Shown here: piece by piece, positions 55,560 through 64,000 of the stretch
Layout of the letters: each line of letters begins with the position of its first letter
Numbering within the stretch: the stretch's first letter is position 1
Origin: Phocaeicola oris
Lineage (GTDB): Bacteria; Bacteroidota; Bacteroidia; Bacteroidales; Bacteroidaceae
DNA: 64,000 nucleotides
NCBI RefSeq assembly: GCF_021295095.1
Contig: NZ_JAJLQX010000012.1
Location: 33,753-97,752, forward strand
Reading direction: 5' to 3'
Made by a program: the position numbers and the translations under genes
The notes under the pieces: model-generated
Databases searched by the model: none
Seen by the model: only the letters and a program-made list of their open reading frames with translations
What the model was told of the DNA's origin: nothing

Positions 55560-56900
55560 ATGTCTAAATATCAATTAGCTATTGTTGGTGGTGGCCCTGC
55601 GGGATATACGGCCGCTGAATGTGCAGGGAAAGCCGGATTGAGTGTTGTCCTTTTTGAGAAGAGAAATGTAGGTGGAGTATGTTTGAACGAGGGATGTATC
55701 CCTACGAAAACCCTGCTTTATTCAGCTAAAATATACGATTATACCAAACATGGACGTTCGTATGGTGTAACCATTCCGGAATCTTCTTACGACTTGAAGC
55801 AGATTATCATGCGGAAAACGAAGGTGGTGCGTAAGTTAGTGCTGGGCATTAAAGCTCGTTTGAAAGAAGCTAATGTAACCATTGTGGAAGGTGAGGCTAA
55901 TATTATAAATAAGAATGCCGTTCAATGTGGTGATGAAACGTATGAGTGTGAGAATTTGTTGCTTTGTGCAGGTAGCGATACGTTTGTCCCACCTATTCCC
56001 GGAGTGGAGGACGTTTCATATTGGACTCATAAAGAAGCTCTTGATAATAAGGAAGTTCCTGCCTCGTTAGTTATTATCGGTGGAGGAGTTATTGGTATGG
56101 AGTTCGCTTCATTCTTTTCTTCATTGGGTGTGCAAGTAACTATTGTTGAGATGCTTGATAAGATTATCGGTCCGATGGATCGAGAACTCTCTGTGATGTT
56201 GCAAAATGAGTATGCAAAACGGGGTGTTAAGTTTCTGCTTCAGGCAAAAGTTGTAGGTATTTCACAGGATGATACGGGATTTACTGTATCTTATGAGGAT
56301 GCCAACGGCTCTGCTACGGTGACTGCTGAAAAACTTTTAATGAGTGTCGGACGTCGTCCGGTAACTCAAGGTTTTGGTCTTGAGAAACTGAACTTGGAAT
56401 TGAATGGACGAGTGATTAAAGTGAACGAACATTTGGAATCTTCTGTAAAGGGAGTCTACGTTTGCGGTGACTTGAATGGTGTTTCCTTGTTGGCACATAC
56501 AGCTGTAAGGGAAGCGGAAGTGGCAGTTCATCATATTTTAGGGATAGATGACGTAATGAGCTATCGTGCCATTCCGAGTGTGGTTTATACTAATCCGGAA
56601 ATTGCCGGTGTTGGTTTGACTGAAGAAGAAGCTCAGAAGAAGGGTATAAGTTATAAAGTAATAAAGTTGTCTATGGCTTTTTCAGGACGGTTTGTTGCAG
56701 AGAATGAGGGCGTTAATGGGGTATGTAAAGTTTTGGTCGCCGATGATGATACGGTGCTTGGGGTGCATATTTTGGGTAATCCGGCTTCAGAACTCATTAT
56801 TTTGGCAGTTATGGCTGTGGAAGATCATTGGAAGATTGAAGACTGGAAGCGTTATGTATTCCCGCATCCTACGGTAAGTGAGATATTTCGTGAGTTGTAA
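55560..56900 (+). CDS. lpdA: Dihydrolipoyl dehydrogenase
   Basis: The 446-residue flavoprotein has the FAD motif LAIVGGGPAGYTAAE, the redox disulfide C41-x4-C46 (GGVCLNEGCIPTKTL), the NAD motif VIIGGGVIGMEFASFF and the C-terminal His-Glu dyad HPTVSEIF. It reoxidises lipoyl groups of 2-oxoacid dehydrogenases or the glycine cleavage H protein. No E1/E2 or gcv genes are adjacent, so it probably serves complexes encoded elsewhere. dacB starts on the next base after its stop. Confidence 0.93.
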   Translation: MSKYQLAIVGGGPAGYTAAECAGKAGLSVVLFEKRNVGGVCLNEGCIPTKTLLYSAKIYDYTKHGRSYGVTIPESSYDLKQIIMRKTKVVRKLVLGIKARLKEANVTIVEGEANIINKNAVQCGDETYECENLLLCAGSDTFVPPIPGVEDVSYWTHKEALDNKEVPASLVIIGGGVIGMEFASFFSSLGVQVTIVEMLDKIIGPMDRELSVMLQNEYAKRGVKFLLQAKVVGISQDDTGFTVSYEDANGSATVTAEKLLMSVGRRPVTQGFGLEKLNLELNGRVIKVNEHLESSVKGVYVCGDLNGVSLLAHTAVREAEVAVHHILGIDDVMSYRAIPSVVYTNPEIAGVGLTEEEAQKKGISYKVIKLSMAFSGRFVAENEGVNGVCKVLVADDDTVLGVHILGNPASELIILAVMAVEDHWKIEDWKRYVFPHPTVSEIFREL

Positions 56901-58304
56901 ATGAGAAAAATTGTCACTTTTTTATTGGTTCTTATTACGAATGTTGTAAACGCCCAGTCTCTTCAACAGAGACTGGACGCTTTAGTGAATTCGGAGACTT
57001 TGCGGACTTCAGAGATTGGTGTGACCGTCTTTGACCTTACTGCAGGTAAATCACTTTATAGATATCAGGATGAGAAGCTTTACCGTCCGGCATCAACTGA
57101 GAAGATCATAACTTCTGTGACGGCTTTAGCACGACTTGGGGAGAATTACACCTTCGATACTAAACTTTGTTATACAGGTGAAATAAATCAAGATACCCTC
57201 CACGGGAATCTCTACGTCATTGGACATTTTGATCCGCTGTTTTCGGATGAGGATTTGAATCGTCTGGCCGACGCGGTAATAGCGAATGGCATTCATTTCA
57301 TTACTGATACACTGGCTGCCGACGTATCAATGATGGACTCTGTGTATTGGGGACCGGGCTGGTCGTGGGATGATACGCCTTCGTCCGATCAACCCTATCT
57401 TTCACCTTTAATGTTGAATCAGGGATGTGTGAGTGTGACTGTTTCTCCACAGGAAAAAGGGACTCAGGCGGCTGTCGACTGCATGCCTTTTTCCGATTAT
57501 TATCAGGTAGACAATCGAGCGATTAGTCATGATTCTGCTGCCGGGCAGCTGAAGATCACACGTAATTGGCTTAGCAATGGAAATATTATTTCGGTTACTG
57601 GAAATGTGACACGTCGTACAACAGTTGATCTAAGCATACAGTCCTCGGAAAAATTCTTTCTACATACATTAGTGAATCGCTTAAACAACAGAGGAGTGCA
57701 GAGCAGGTGTGTCATTTTTACCACTTGTCCGGACAGTTTGGATAAGAATGGAAGAACGTTGTTCACCTTAAGCCGTCCATTGCGTGAAGTGCTTGAACCC
57801 ATGCTGAAGAAAAGTAATAATCTGTGTGCGGAATCTGTGTTTTATCAAGTGGCTGCCAATATGTTTTCGCATAAGTATTTGACGGCTAAAGATGGTGCTG
57901 ATGCAATAAAGACATTTCTTTCCGGAGCGATAGGAAAGAATCCGGACGATTATAACATTGTTGATGGTAGCGGACTTTCATTATATAATTATATATCGCC
58001 TGAGTTATTGTTGGCATACCTGAAATATGCTTATAGTCGCCAAGAGATATTTAACGTGTTTTATGATAGCTTGCCTATTGCCGGTGTGGATGGTACACTG
58101 AAGAACCGGATGAAGAAGACAAAGGCTCGGAATAATGTTCATGCCAAGACCGGTACGGTAAAAGGAGTGAGTTCCTTAGCTGGTTATGTGAAAGCAAGTA
58201 ACGGGCATCTGTTGGCTTTTGCTATTATTAATCAGAATATAATGAAGCAGAAAGAAGCGCGTGATATTCAGGATAAGATATGTATTGCGTTAGCCGGGAA
58301 TTAA
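56901..58304 (+). CDS. dacB: D-alanyl-D-alanine carboxypeptidase/endopeptidase (PBP4 type)
   Basis: The 467-residue class C penicillin-binding protein has a signal peptide (KIVTFLLVLITNVVNAQ). The catalytic triplets are S65-T-E-K68 (RPASTEKI), S305-N-N307 (KSNNLCAES) and K416-T-G418 (HAKTGTVKG). It trims peptidoglycan cross-links in the periplasm. The large insert between SxxK and SxN is typical of PBP4. It is probably translated with lpdA (zero spacing). Confidence 0.94.
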   Translation: MRKIVTFLLVLITNVVNAQSLQQRLDALVNSETLRTSEIGVTVFDLTAGKSLYRYQDEKLYRPASTEKIITSVTALARLGENYTFDTKLCYTGEINQDTLHGNLYVIGHFDPLFSDEDLNRLADAVIANGIHFITDTLAADVSMMDSVYWGPGWSWDDTPSSDQPYLSPLMLNQGCVSVTVSPQEKGTQAAVDCMPFSDYYQVDNRAISHDSAAGQLKITRNWLSNGNIISVTGNVTRRTTVDLSIQSSEKFFLHTLVNRLNNRGVQSRCVIFTTCPDSLDKNGRTLFTLSRPLREVLEPMLKKSNNLCAESVFYQVAANMFSHKYLTAKDGADAIKTFLSGAIGKNPDDYNIVDGSGLSLYNYISPELLLAYLKYAYSRQEIFNVFYDSLPIAGVDGTLKNRMKKTKARNNVHAKTGTVKGVSSLAGYVKASNGHLLAFAIINQNIMKQKEARDIQDKICIALAGN

Positions 58305-58355
58305 GATTTATAGTGATATAAGCCTCTAATCCCGTGAAAGAATCTGTGTTTTGAT

Positions 58356-59624
58356 TCATTGTAATGTTGTAGCACGGGCAAGAAATTCCATCCAGTCCTC
58401 GCTAAGTTGCTCGATGCTTTTTACATCTTTATGAATGACAGTTTCTTCATCGCCGTTTATCTTTTTTTCGGTAAAAGTGCAAGAGTCATCATTGGTAAAG
58501 GTCTGTGTGACTGTAGATGTTAATGTGAAAGAGTTTCCGATGAATTCGTACTTTTCGAAGTTTTGTTCCATTTGCGTTGCCGATGGATTCGAGAAAATGC
58601 AGCGACTCATCTGCGAAATTTGCGGATTACAGATATCTTTGAATGAGGAAATATATTCAAACTGCTGCTTTGATTTATTCCATGCGTAGCAGTCATAGTA
58701 TGTCGTGAACTGGCTACCGTATCCTCCTAAATTGATCAGCAGATCGCGATTGCCGTCGAAAGTAACATCTTCTAAGGTTACGTTGCCAATGGTCTCGGTG
58801 ACGGTTGGTTCTGTGTCAAGTGTACTTGTAACGGTTTGTAATGGTTTCCCATTGCGGAAAATATTAACCTTTACTATGTTGTTTTCCGTAACGTTTGTCT
58901 CCCAGGTGATACGTATCTCTTCTTTCCCTTTCCACCATTCCCTGCATTCCTCTGCTTCTGATTTGGCACCTTCATCTATATAACTTTTCCATCCACGAGC
59001 TATATATGGGTCGTCTACAATGAACTCACTCACTCCGATATCTAACTTTTTGCTGTCCGGTATGCGACAGATTCCCCAATTAGCTTTTTGAATGCTTTGT
59101 CCGATGGTATATTTTCCTTCAAACTGGTTATTGCTGTACCCATCGGTAGTATAAAGCAAGTCGTCGAAATACGGCTTTCCTTTTAGCAGATAGAACAAGG
59201 ATGAGATGTTTCCTTTGAAGAGTCCTCCGGCCGACTCGAAAGTATAGGTACCGAGCAGATCATATTCCGTTTGTCCGGTCATCTCTTTACTGTCTATCAG
59301 TTCACGTACCTTGTTTATGGTAATGTTTCCGGTGAATTCTTTTACCACTTCTTTTTGTCTCCACATACCTTTTACATCGTATACGGTAGGAGAATTAAGA
59401 CTCTTTGTCACTTGTACAAAATGAATGTACAAACGTTGGAAGTTATCTCCCATATAGCCGATGTATTCGTAATCTTTCGGATTAAAGATGTTTGAGAAAT
59501 CATACTTTGTGAACTCGTTGATGTTATGATCAATGTATAATTGTGCCATATTATCATCATCTTCTTCCTGAGCTTGTACGAAGTAAAAAGGAGAGAAGAT
59601 AAGAAGCAATAATAATTTCTTCAT
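58356..59624 (-). CDS. Secreted protein of unknown function with FG-GAP-like segment
   Basis: The 422-residue product has a signal peptide (LLLLLIFSPFYFVQAQ) followed by an acidic start (EEDDDN). The middle contains beta-rich blocks (YDVKGMWRQKEVVKEFTGNI, LLGTYTFESAGGLFKGNISS). One segment, VTLEDVTFDGNRDLLINLGG then YGSQFTTYYDCYAWNKSKQQ, resembles the XAC2610/FG-GAP-like 'D-x-N-x-D-L' calcium-type loop. I do not know a function. It is 3 bp downstream of the deacetylase gene on the minus strand, so they may be co-transcribed. Confidence 0.65.
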   Translation of the reverse strand: MKKLLLLLIFSPFYFVQAQEEDDDNMAQLYIDHNINEFTKYDFSNIFNPKDYEYIGYMGDNFQRLYIHFVQVTKSLNSPTVYDVKGMWRQKEVVKEFTGNITINKVRELIDSKEMTGQTEYDLLGTYTFESAGGLFKGNISSLFYLLKGKPYFDDLLYTTDGYSNNQFEGKYTIGQSIQKANWGICRIPDSKKLDIGVSEFIVDDPYIARGWKSYIDEGAKSEAEECREWWKGKEEIRITWETNVTENNIVKVNIFRNGKPLQTVTSTLDTEPTVTETIGNVTLEDVTFDGNRDLLINLGGYGSQFTTYYDCYAWNKSKQQFEYISSFKDICNPQISQMSRCIFSNPSATQMEQNFEKYEFIGNSFTLTSTVTQTFTNDDSCTFTEKKINGDEETVIHKDVKSIEQLSEDWMEFLARATTLQ

Positions 59625-59627
59625 GAT

Positions 59628-60239
59628 TTAATCGAATATTTTAAATTCATATCCTTGTTCTATAAGCCAGTCAATTGACTTAGGCAAGGCATATTTCATA
59701 TTCTTTTCTGATTTTAATGAGTCGTGGAATGTGATGATGGATCCGTTTCTGCAATACTTTTTTACTTTTTCAAAAACTTCCGGTCCGGTGAGCCGCTTAC
59801 TATAGTCGCGTGTCACCAAATCCCACATTACCATTTGATATTTATCTCGGAGTATCATATATTCCCCCCATCGCATAAAACCGTGTGGTGGGCGGAAAAG
59901 GTTTGAGTGGATAAGCTCATTGGCTTTTTCCACATTCTTCAGATAATTCTTGCTGAGGTAATGAATGCCTTGTATATGATTGTAAGTGTGATTGCCCACT
60001 CGATGTCCGCGTTTCAGTATTAACTTGAACTCTTCGGGATGTTTTCTTACATTATCTCCAACAAGAAAGAAAGTTGCCTTGATTTGATATTGGTCTAACA
60101 AATCCAATACCCAAGGTGTAATGTCCGGAATTGGTCCGTCGTCGAAAGTTAAATAAACGGCTTTGACATGTTTATCCATTCGCCAAAAGGCTCGCGGATA
60201 AATCCACCGCATTAATAAAGGAGGTTGTTCTATAAACAT
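59628..60239 (-). CDS. Polysaccharide deacetylase (NodB/CE4 type)
   Basis: The 203-residue protein has motif 1 YLTFDDGPIPDITP (catalytic base and metal Asp), motif 2 GNHTYNH (two metal histidines), motif 3 LFRPPHGFMRWGEY, and HDS near the end (ITFHDSLKSEKN). It removes N- or O-acetyl groups from sugars. No clear signal peptide is seen, but the N-terminus (FIEQPPLLMRWIYPRAFW) could be membrane-associated. It follows the DUF2723 gene by 20 bp. Confidence 0.9.
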   Translation of the reverse strand: MFIEQPPLLMRWIYPRAFWRMDKHVKAVYLTFDDGPIPDITPWVLDLLDQYQIKATFFLVGDNVRKHPEEFKLILKRGHRVGNHTYNHIQGIHYLSKNYLKNVEKANELIHSNLFRPPHGFMRWGEYMILRDKYQMVMWDLVTRDYSKRLTGPEVFEKVKKYCRNGSIITFHDSLKSEKNMKYALPKSIDWLIEQGYEFKIFD

Positions 60240-60259
60240 GTCAAAGTCGTTTATCGCTA

Positions 60260-63200
60260 TTACTCTACTTGTTCGGAATCTTGTGCCTCGATTTGTTCAC
60301 TTTCTGATTCATTCTGCTCTTGGCTTTGTGTCTTATCATTGCCTATACGTTTGTTGAATGTCTCATACAAAACTTCGAAGATCTTCGCATAATGAATGGC
60401 AGTTTTGGTATAAATGCTCTCTTTATTATTTCCGGAATCCAAAGCCATCTTTGTGAAACTCTTATTCAGCTCATCCAGCATATAAATGTAACGGACGCAG
60501 TTCTCATAAGAACCTCTGAAGCGAGTTTCGTCGAGACTTTCGTACCAAGAGATATATTCTACAGCATTATTGGCCAACTCATTAAGTATCGGCATTGCTT
60601 TTTCGGGCTGTCCTAAGGCAATGTAATCCTCAGCCATTTCTTTTGAATTACTGTAGATGTAATCGTGAGGAACATTCTTTGCCGGAATCTTCTTTTGACA
60701 GTAATCCAAGACCTCAAGCGCTTTATCTTTCTTTCCTTCTTTGATAAGTTGTGAAGCCAGCAAGACAAACATACGGCGATGTGTGTCACACATTCTTAGC
60801 GTTGTCTCTTCTAAATAGATATTCGGATTGTCAATACCTCCGAACTTGAATTTGTGCATAAGGTTGTCGTACATTTTATCCGTATCTATACTGACCTTTG
60901 TTTCTTTATTGTTGAAAGGCGTGATACGATATGCCAGACCTTCCATTATGAAGTTATTATCCAGATTCAGATGATTTTCACTTCCTACGGTGATAGCCAT
61001 ATAAATAGGACGAGTCCAATTGGCGTTTGCCAGCATCTCGAGCATCATCAGCTCACTCTTGTAAAGCATACGTTTACCTTTCAGTGATATGGTCATGTAA
61101 TCGGGAATCTGTCCGTGTAAAGAGTCGGGAATTATCATGCCGGACTTTTTGATAGCTTCCTTGTCCAGCTTTAAGACGATGCTGTCTGTAGGAATCATTC
61201 TAAGATCTTCATTCTTTGGGTTGCGGACCCAATGAACAAGGATATTCTTCAGCTCGTATGGATTATCGCCAAATTCTGCTACGGACATAATACTGTCTTG
61301 CTTATAGAATTGATCGATAGTTTTTTTCATTTCCGGTCTAACGGGGACAGCTTCATTACGTCCTGACACATATTCCAAACGACTCCAATTGATAGGAACA
61401 GCAGGAGAATCGTATGCAGGACGTTTCATTTGGTCTATGTACCAATCGGTTTGCAAGTAACTCAAGTTACATACGCGGACATCGGTACGTTTACCTTCCG
61501 TTTCCTGATTGTACCACAAAGGGAAAGTATCGTTGTCTCCATTGGTGTATAAGATTGGGTTTCCGGTTTCAGAAGTACTGTTCAAATAATTCTGCCCAAA
61601 GTCACGACACGTGTATCGGTTACTTCTGTCATGGTCGTCCCATGTTTGAGAAACCATTTGAAGGGGAACTAAAATACAAAGGACGGAGGCGATAGTTGCG
61701 GAGACACGACTGTCAACTTTCACTTTCTTTTGCAGCCAGCTACCGATGGCAGCAACAGACATGCCGATCCAGATAGTAAAAGCGTAAAATGAGCCGGCAT
61801 AAGCATAGTCTCGTTCACGAACCTGCAAAGGTGTTTGGTTTAGATAGAGGATGATGGCCAATCCTGTCATAAAGAAAAGGAAGAAAACTACCCAGAACTG
61901 GCGAATTCCAATCGGCTCGTCAATAATATTCCCGTTTTTATCTTCTTTCCGATGGATACGGTAAGCTTGCCAGAATAATCCAATGAGACCAAGAATCAGA
62001 GGTAAGCCATAGAATACGTTGCGTCCTTTATTGTTTTTCAGCTCAGAAGGCAACAAATCCTGATTACCAACAAGGAAGTTGTCTATAAAATTAATACCGG
62101 TAATCCAATTGCCGTGTTCTATTTCACCTTGCCCCTGAATATCGTTTTGACGACCAACGAAGTTCCATAAAAAGTAACGCCAGTACATAAAGTTCACTTG
62201 ATAAGAGAAGAAGAACTTCAGGTTATCCCATTGGGTCGGGACTTTAATCATGGTAATCTCACCGGCTTGGTCGTATGGAACTTGTTTCCCTGTTACGCCA
62301 CCCAACCAGTCTTCGTATGCTTGTGCGTATTTCTCTTCCCAAATACGAGGAAATATCATGTTTTGAGCATACTTATATTCTGATTTATGACGAATAATTT
62401 CGTAACGATCTTTTTCTGTATCAGAGGCTTTTTCTTTACGTTGATAAACAGGAGCTCCTTCTACAAAATCATATTGATAACCGTCTTCTACCTCTTTGAT
62501 AGCGGGCTTGGACGCGTATGTCTTACCATAGAACAAAGGCCATGTTCCATATTGCTCGCGTCCCATGTATTCACCTAATGTGAATATGTCTTCCGGGGAA
62601 TTCTGATCCATAGGCGGATTCGCTGTGGAACGGATGACGATAAGCGCATAAGAAGAATAGCCGACCATGATCATCATCATGCAGAGCAAAGAGGTGTTCA
62701 GCAGACGGGCTGATGGTTTCCAGCCTTTAATCTTTCCGGAAAGAATAGCGTGGAGAATGACGAGCACGACAATACCGATAAGTATGGCAGTAACCCCATA
62801 GCTGTAGAATGGGATGCCCAACATGGTAATTGCCAGTAGGAATGCGATCTTCACTCGTTTTGCATCCGAACCTTTATATGTTTCGTAAACGCCCCAAATA
62901 AGAGCGGCTGTCAGCAAAATGATATAGATAGTCAATCCTGTATTAAATGGCAATCCTAAGCCATTGACGAAGAAGAGTTCAAATTGTCCGCCTACTTTGG
63001 TGACTCCCGGAACGATACCATAAAGTACTACTGCAACAATGAGCGCAGAGGTTGCTAAGGCTAAAAGACTACCTTTCAGATTGGCATCCGGATACTTCTT
63101 GTAATACCAAACCAGTACGATGGCCGGAATGCAAAGTAGGTTCAATAAATGGACTCCGATAGACAGACCTGTGAGGTATGCTATTAAAACCAGATAGCGG

Positions 63201-63721
63201 TCGGAGTGAGGCTGATCGGCTACACTTTCCCATTTCAGTATAAGCCAGAAAACTGCTGCTGTGAACAAGCTGGAGTAAGCATAAACTTCTCCTTCCACGG
63301 CACTGAACCAGAATGTATCACTCCAAGTATATGCTAAAGCACCCACTACACCTGAACCAAGAATCATAATCATTTGGGCAGTAGTCATTTCATGCTCTTT
63401 CTCGCATACCAAACGACGTGTCAGATGGGTAATTGTCCAGAATAAGAACAGAATACAACCTGCGCTCATCAGGGCACTCATCGTGTTTACCATGCGGGCT
63501 ACTTGTGAAGGATCGCCGGCAAACTGTGAGAATAGGTTGGATGTTAACATAAAGATAGGCGCGCCGGGCGGATGACCCACTTCCAGTTTAAAGCCTGTAG
63601 TAATAAATTCGGGGCAATCCCAGAAACTGGCAGTAGGTTCAATAGTCATGCAGTAGGTAAAAGCTGCGATGGCAAATACAACCCAGCCAATTAGATTATT
63701 TAAGAATTTGTAATTTCTCAT
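60260..63721 (-). CDS. DUF2723 multi-pass protein, TMEM260-like putative O-mannosyltransferase
   Basis: I start at ATG 63721 (MRNYKFLNNLIG), giving 1153 residues. The first ~220 residues are the DUF2723 domain with a lumenal-type acidic motif in PTASFWDCPEFITTGFKLEVGHPPGAP, and several TMs. About ten TM helices follow to ~700. A large periplasmic part includes NGDNDTFPLWYNQETEGKRTDV and TPR-like helices (KEGKKDKALEVLDYCQKK). The C-terminus is Glu/Gln-rich. Mammalian TMEM260 shares this domain and O-mannosylates receptor domains. A role in the Bacteroidetes periplasmic protein O-glycosylation is therefore plausible but not shown. Confidence 0.85.
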   Translation of the reverse strand: MRNYKFLNNLIGWVVFAIAAFTYCMTIEPTASFWDCPEFITTGFKLEVGHPPGAPIFMLTSNLFSQFAGDPSQVARMVNTMSALMSAGCILFLFWTITHLTRRLVCEKEHEMTTAQMIMILGSGVVGALAYTWSDTFWFSAVEGEVYAYSSLFTAAVFWLILKWESVADQPHSDRYLVLIAYLTGLSIGVHLLNLLCIPAIVLVWYYKKYPDANLKGSLLALATSALIVAVVLYGIVPGVTKVGGQFELFFVNGLGLPFNTGLTIYIILLTAALIWGVYETYKGSDAKRVKIAFLLAITMLGIPFYSYGVTAILIGIVVLVILHAILSGKIKGWKPSARLLNTSLLCMMMIMVGYSSYALIVIRSTANPPMDQNSPEDIFTLGEYMGREQYGTWPLFYGKTYASKPAIKEVEDGYQYDFVEGAPVYQRKEKASDTEKDRYEIIRHKSEYKYAQNMIFPRIWEEKYAQAYEDWLGGVTGKQVPYDQAGEITMIKVPTQWDNLKFFFSYQVNFMYWRYFLWNFVGRQNDIQGQGEIEHGNWITGINFIDNFLVGNQDLLPSELKNNKGRNVFYGLPLILGLIGLFWQAYRIHRKEDKNGNIIDEPIGIRQFWVVFFLFFMTGLAIILYLNQTPLQVRERDYAYAGSFYAFTIWIGMSVAAIGSWLQKKVKVDSRVSATIASVLCILVPLQMVSQTWDDHDRSNRYTCRDFGQNYLNSTSETGNPILYTNGDNDTFPLWYNQETEGKRTDVRVCNLSYLQTDWYIDQMKRPAYDSPAVPINWSRLEYVSGRNEAVPVRPEMKKTIDQFYKQDSIMSVAEFGDNPYELKNILVHWVRNPKNEDLRMIPTDSIVLKLDKEAIKKSGMIIPDSLHGQIPDYMTISLKGKRMLYKSELMMLEMLANANWTRPIYMAITVGSENHLNLDNNFIMEGLAYRITPFNNKETKVSIDTDKMYDNLMHKFKFGGIDNPNIYLEETTLRMCDTHRRMFVLLASQLIKEGKKDKALEVLDYCQKKIPAKNVPHDYIYSNSKEMAEDYIALGQPEKAMPILNELANNAVEYISWYESLDETRFRGSYENCVRYIYMLDELNKSFTKMALDSGNNKESIYTKTAIHYAKIFEVLYETFNKRIGNDKTQSQEQNESESEQIEAQDSEQVE

Positions 63722-63751
63722 GAAATTAATAAGTTCATTGATAATAACTCG

Positions 63752-63759
63752 CAAAGATA
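63752..63759 (-). promoter_or_regulatory. -7 box of the DUF2723 operon
   Basis: Minus-strand TATCTTTG, 31 bp before the ATG at 63721. Confidence 0.5.
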
Positions 63760-63929
63760 GCAAGTTTTATTGGATATTGGGTGGGAATTGTTGTTATTTA
63801 GTGTTATCTGCATTCTTTTTTCTTTTCTAAAGAGTATTTTTTTGTAAGTAAAAGGGAGACTCTTTAACGTAGGTGACTTATACTGATATAAGTAGACACA
63901 TTTAATAACCATAAAAATGTGTATAACTT

Positions 63930-64000
63930 ATGCGTAAAAAGTACAAACATTACAGTGAGGAAGAAAAATTAAAGCTTCTTCGCGAGTATGAGGAGTCTGG
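63930..64000 (+). mobile_element. Insertion sequence: transposase start, cut by window edge
   Basis: The ATG at 63930 opens MRKKYKHYSEEEKLKLLREY then EES to the last base. This is the helix-turn-helix start of IS3/IS66-type orfA proteins (xYSEEEKLKLLREYEESG). Upstream, ACTTATA-CTGA-TATAAGT at 63876-63893 is a perfect 7-bp inverted repeat and could be part of the IS left end or a regulatory hairpin. The left terminal repeat and target duplication cannot be fixed without the right end. Confidence 0.6.

Noticed and set aside
55560-56900. Mercuric or glutathione reductase instead of lipoamide dehydrogenase
   Set aside because: The GGVCLNEGCIPTK active site and C-terminal HPTVSE dyad fit dihydrolipoyl dehydrogenase; no HMA domain or mer genes are present.

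Overview
The window is about 64 kb of low-GC DNA from a member of the Bacteroidales, most like the family Bacteroidaceae. Four things point there. Many genes are preceded by the Bacteroidetes -7 box TAnnTTTG. Lipoprotein signal peptides and outer-membrane barrels are common. Families such as DUF4294, DUF4271, DUF3098, DUF3836 and DUF2723 are typical of that phylum. The gene orders hemD-rnpA-yidD-tatD-tyrS and apt-uvrC-dtd-mazG-deoC also fit. The species cannot be named from the sequence alone.

Layout. 1-5.3 kb: an edge-truncated DUF4294 gene, a helix-hairpin-helix/beta-barrel protein, a radical SAM enzyme and a 6-bladed propeller lipoprotein. 5.6-13.4 kb: one co-directional locus of porin-like barrel, imelysin lipoprotein, di-heme c-type lipoprotein, second imelysin and a CcsB/CcsA-type cytochrome c assembly protein. 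It looks like a self-contained periplasmic iron/redox module. 13.4-15.7 kb: a GH123-like hydrolase and a macro-domain-like protein, transcribed divergently. 16-21 kb: leuS-yitT-rdgB on the minus strand and a small membrane protein. 21.9-33.7 kb: housekeeping on the plus strand (miaB, methyltransferase, ftsX-DUF3098-uppP-truB, queA-folK, metK-DUF4271-hemD, rnpA-yidD-tatD). 33.8-43.2 kb: tyrS, a small outer-membrane protein, tRNA-Gln, three tandem paralogous lipoproteins with decayed partners, mutS, ychF and a DUF3836 protein. 43.5-54.6 kb: polA, a polyprenyl synthase, deoC, mazG, dtd, uvrC, apt, mnmG and ybeY. 55-63.7 kb: PH-domain protein, lpdA, dacB, an unknown secreted protein, a polysaccharide deacetylase and a large DUF2723 membrane protein. 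The right edge enters an insertion sequence.

The most unusual structure is a dispersed intergenic repeat family with at least seven copies plus a remnant. The better copies have inverted-repeat arms around TGAAAAGTGATTCG and enclose a variable array of hairpin cores GTTTCAC-N4-GTGAAAC with an exact 22-bp period. The six core-bearing arrays are 18, 40, 62, 84, 84 and 106 bp long, that is 18+22(n-1) for n = 1, 2, 3, 4, 4 and 5. A seventh locus carries three 22-bp repeats of arm sequence without the hairpin core. The hairpin arms equal the half-sites of the chromosome-partition site parS. One near-consensus parS (15 of 16) lies separately between mnmG and apt.

Other regulatory candidates are an S-box-like (SAM) leader before metK, a possible small RNA at 21.2 kb with its own promoter and terminator, and a perfect 15-bp hairpin inside the imelysin locus. 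Several small genes are broken: a frameshifted two-TM protein near mutS, a truncated transposase start at 54.7 kb and remnants beside the lipoprotein triplet.
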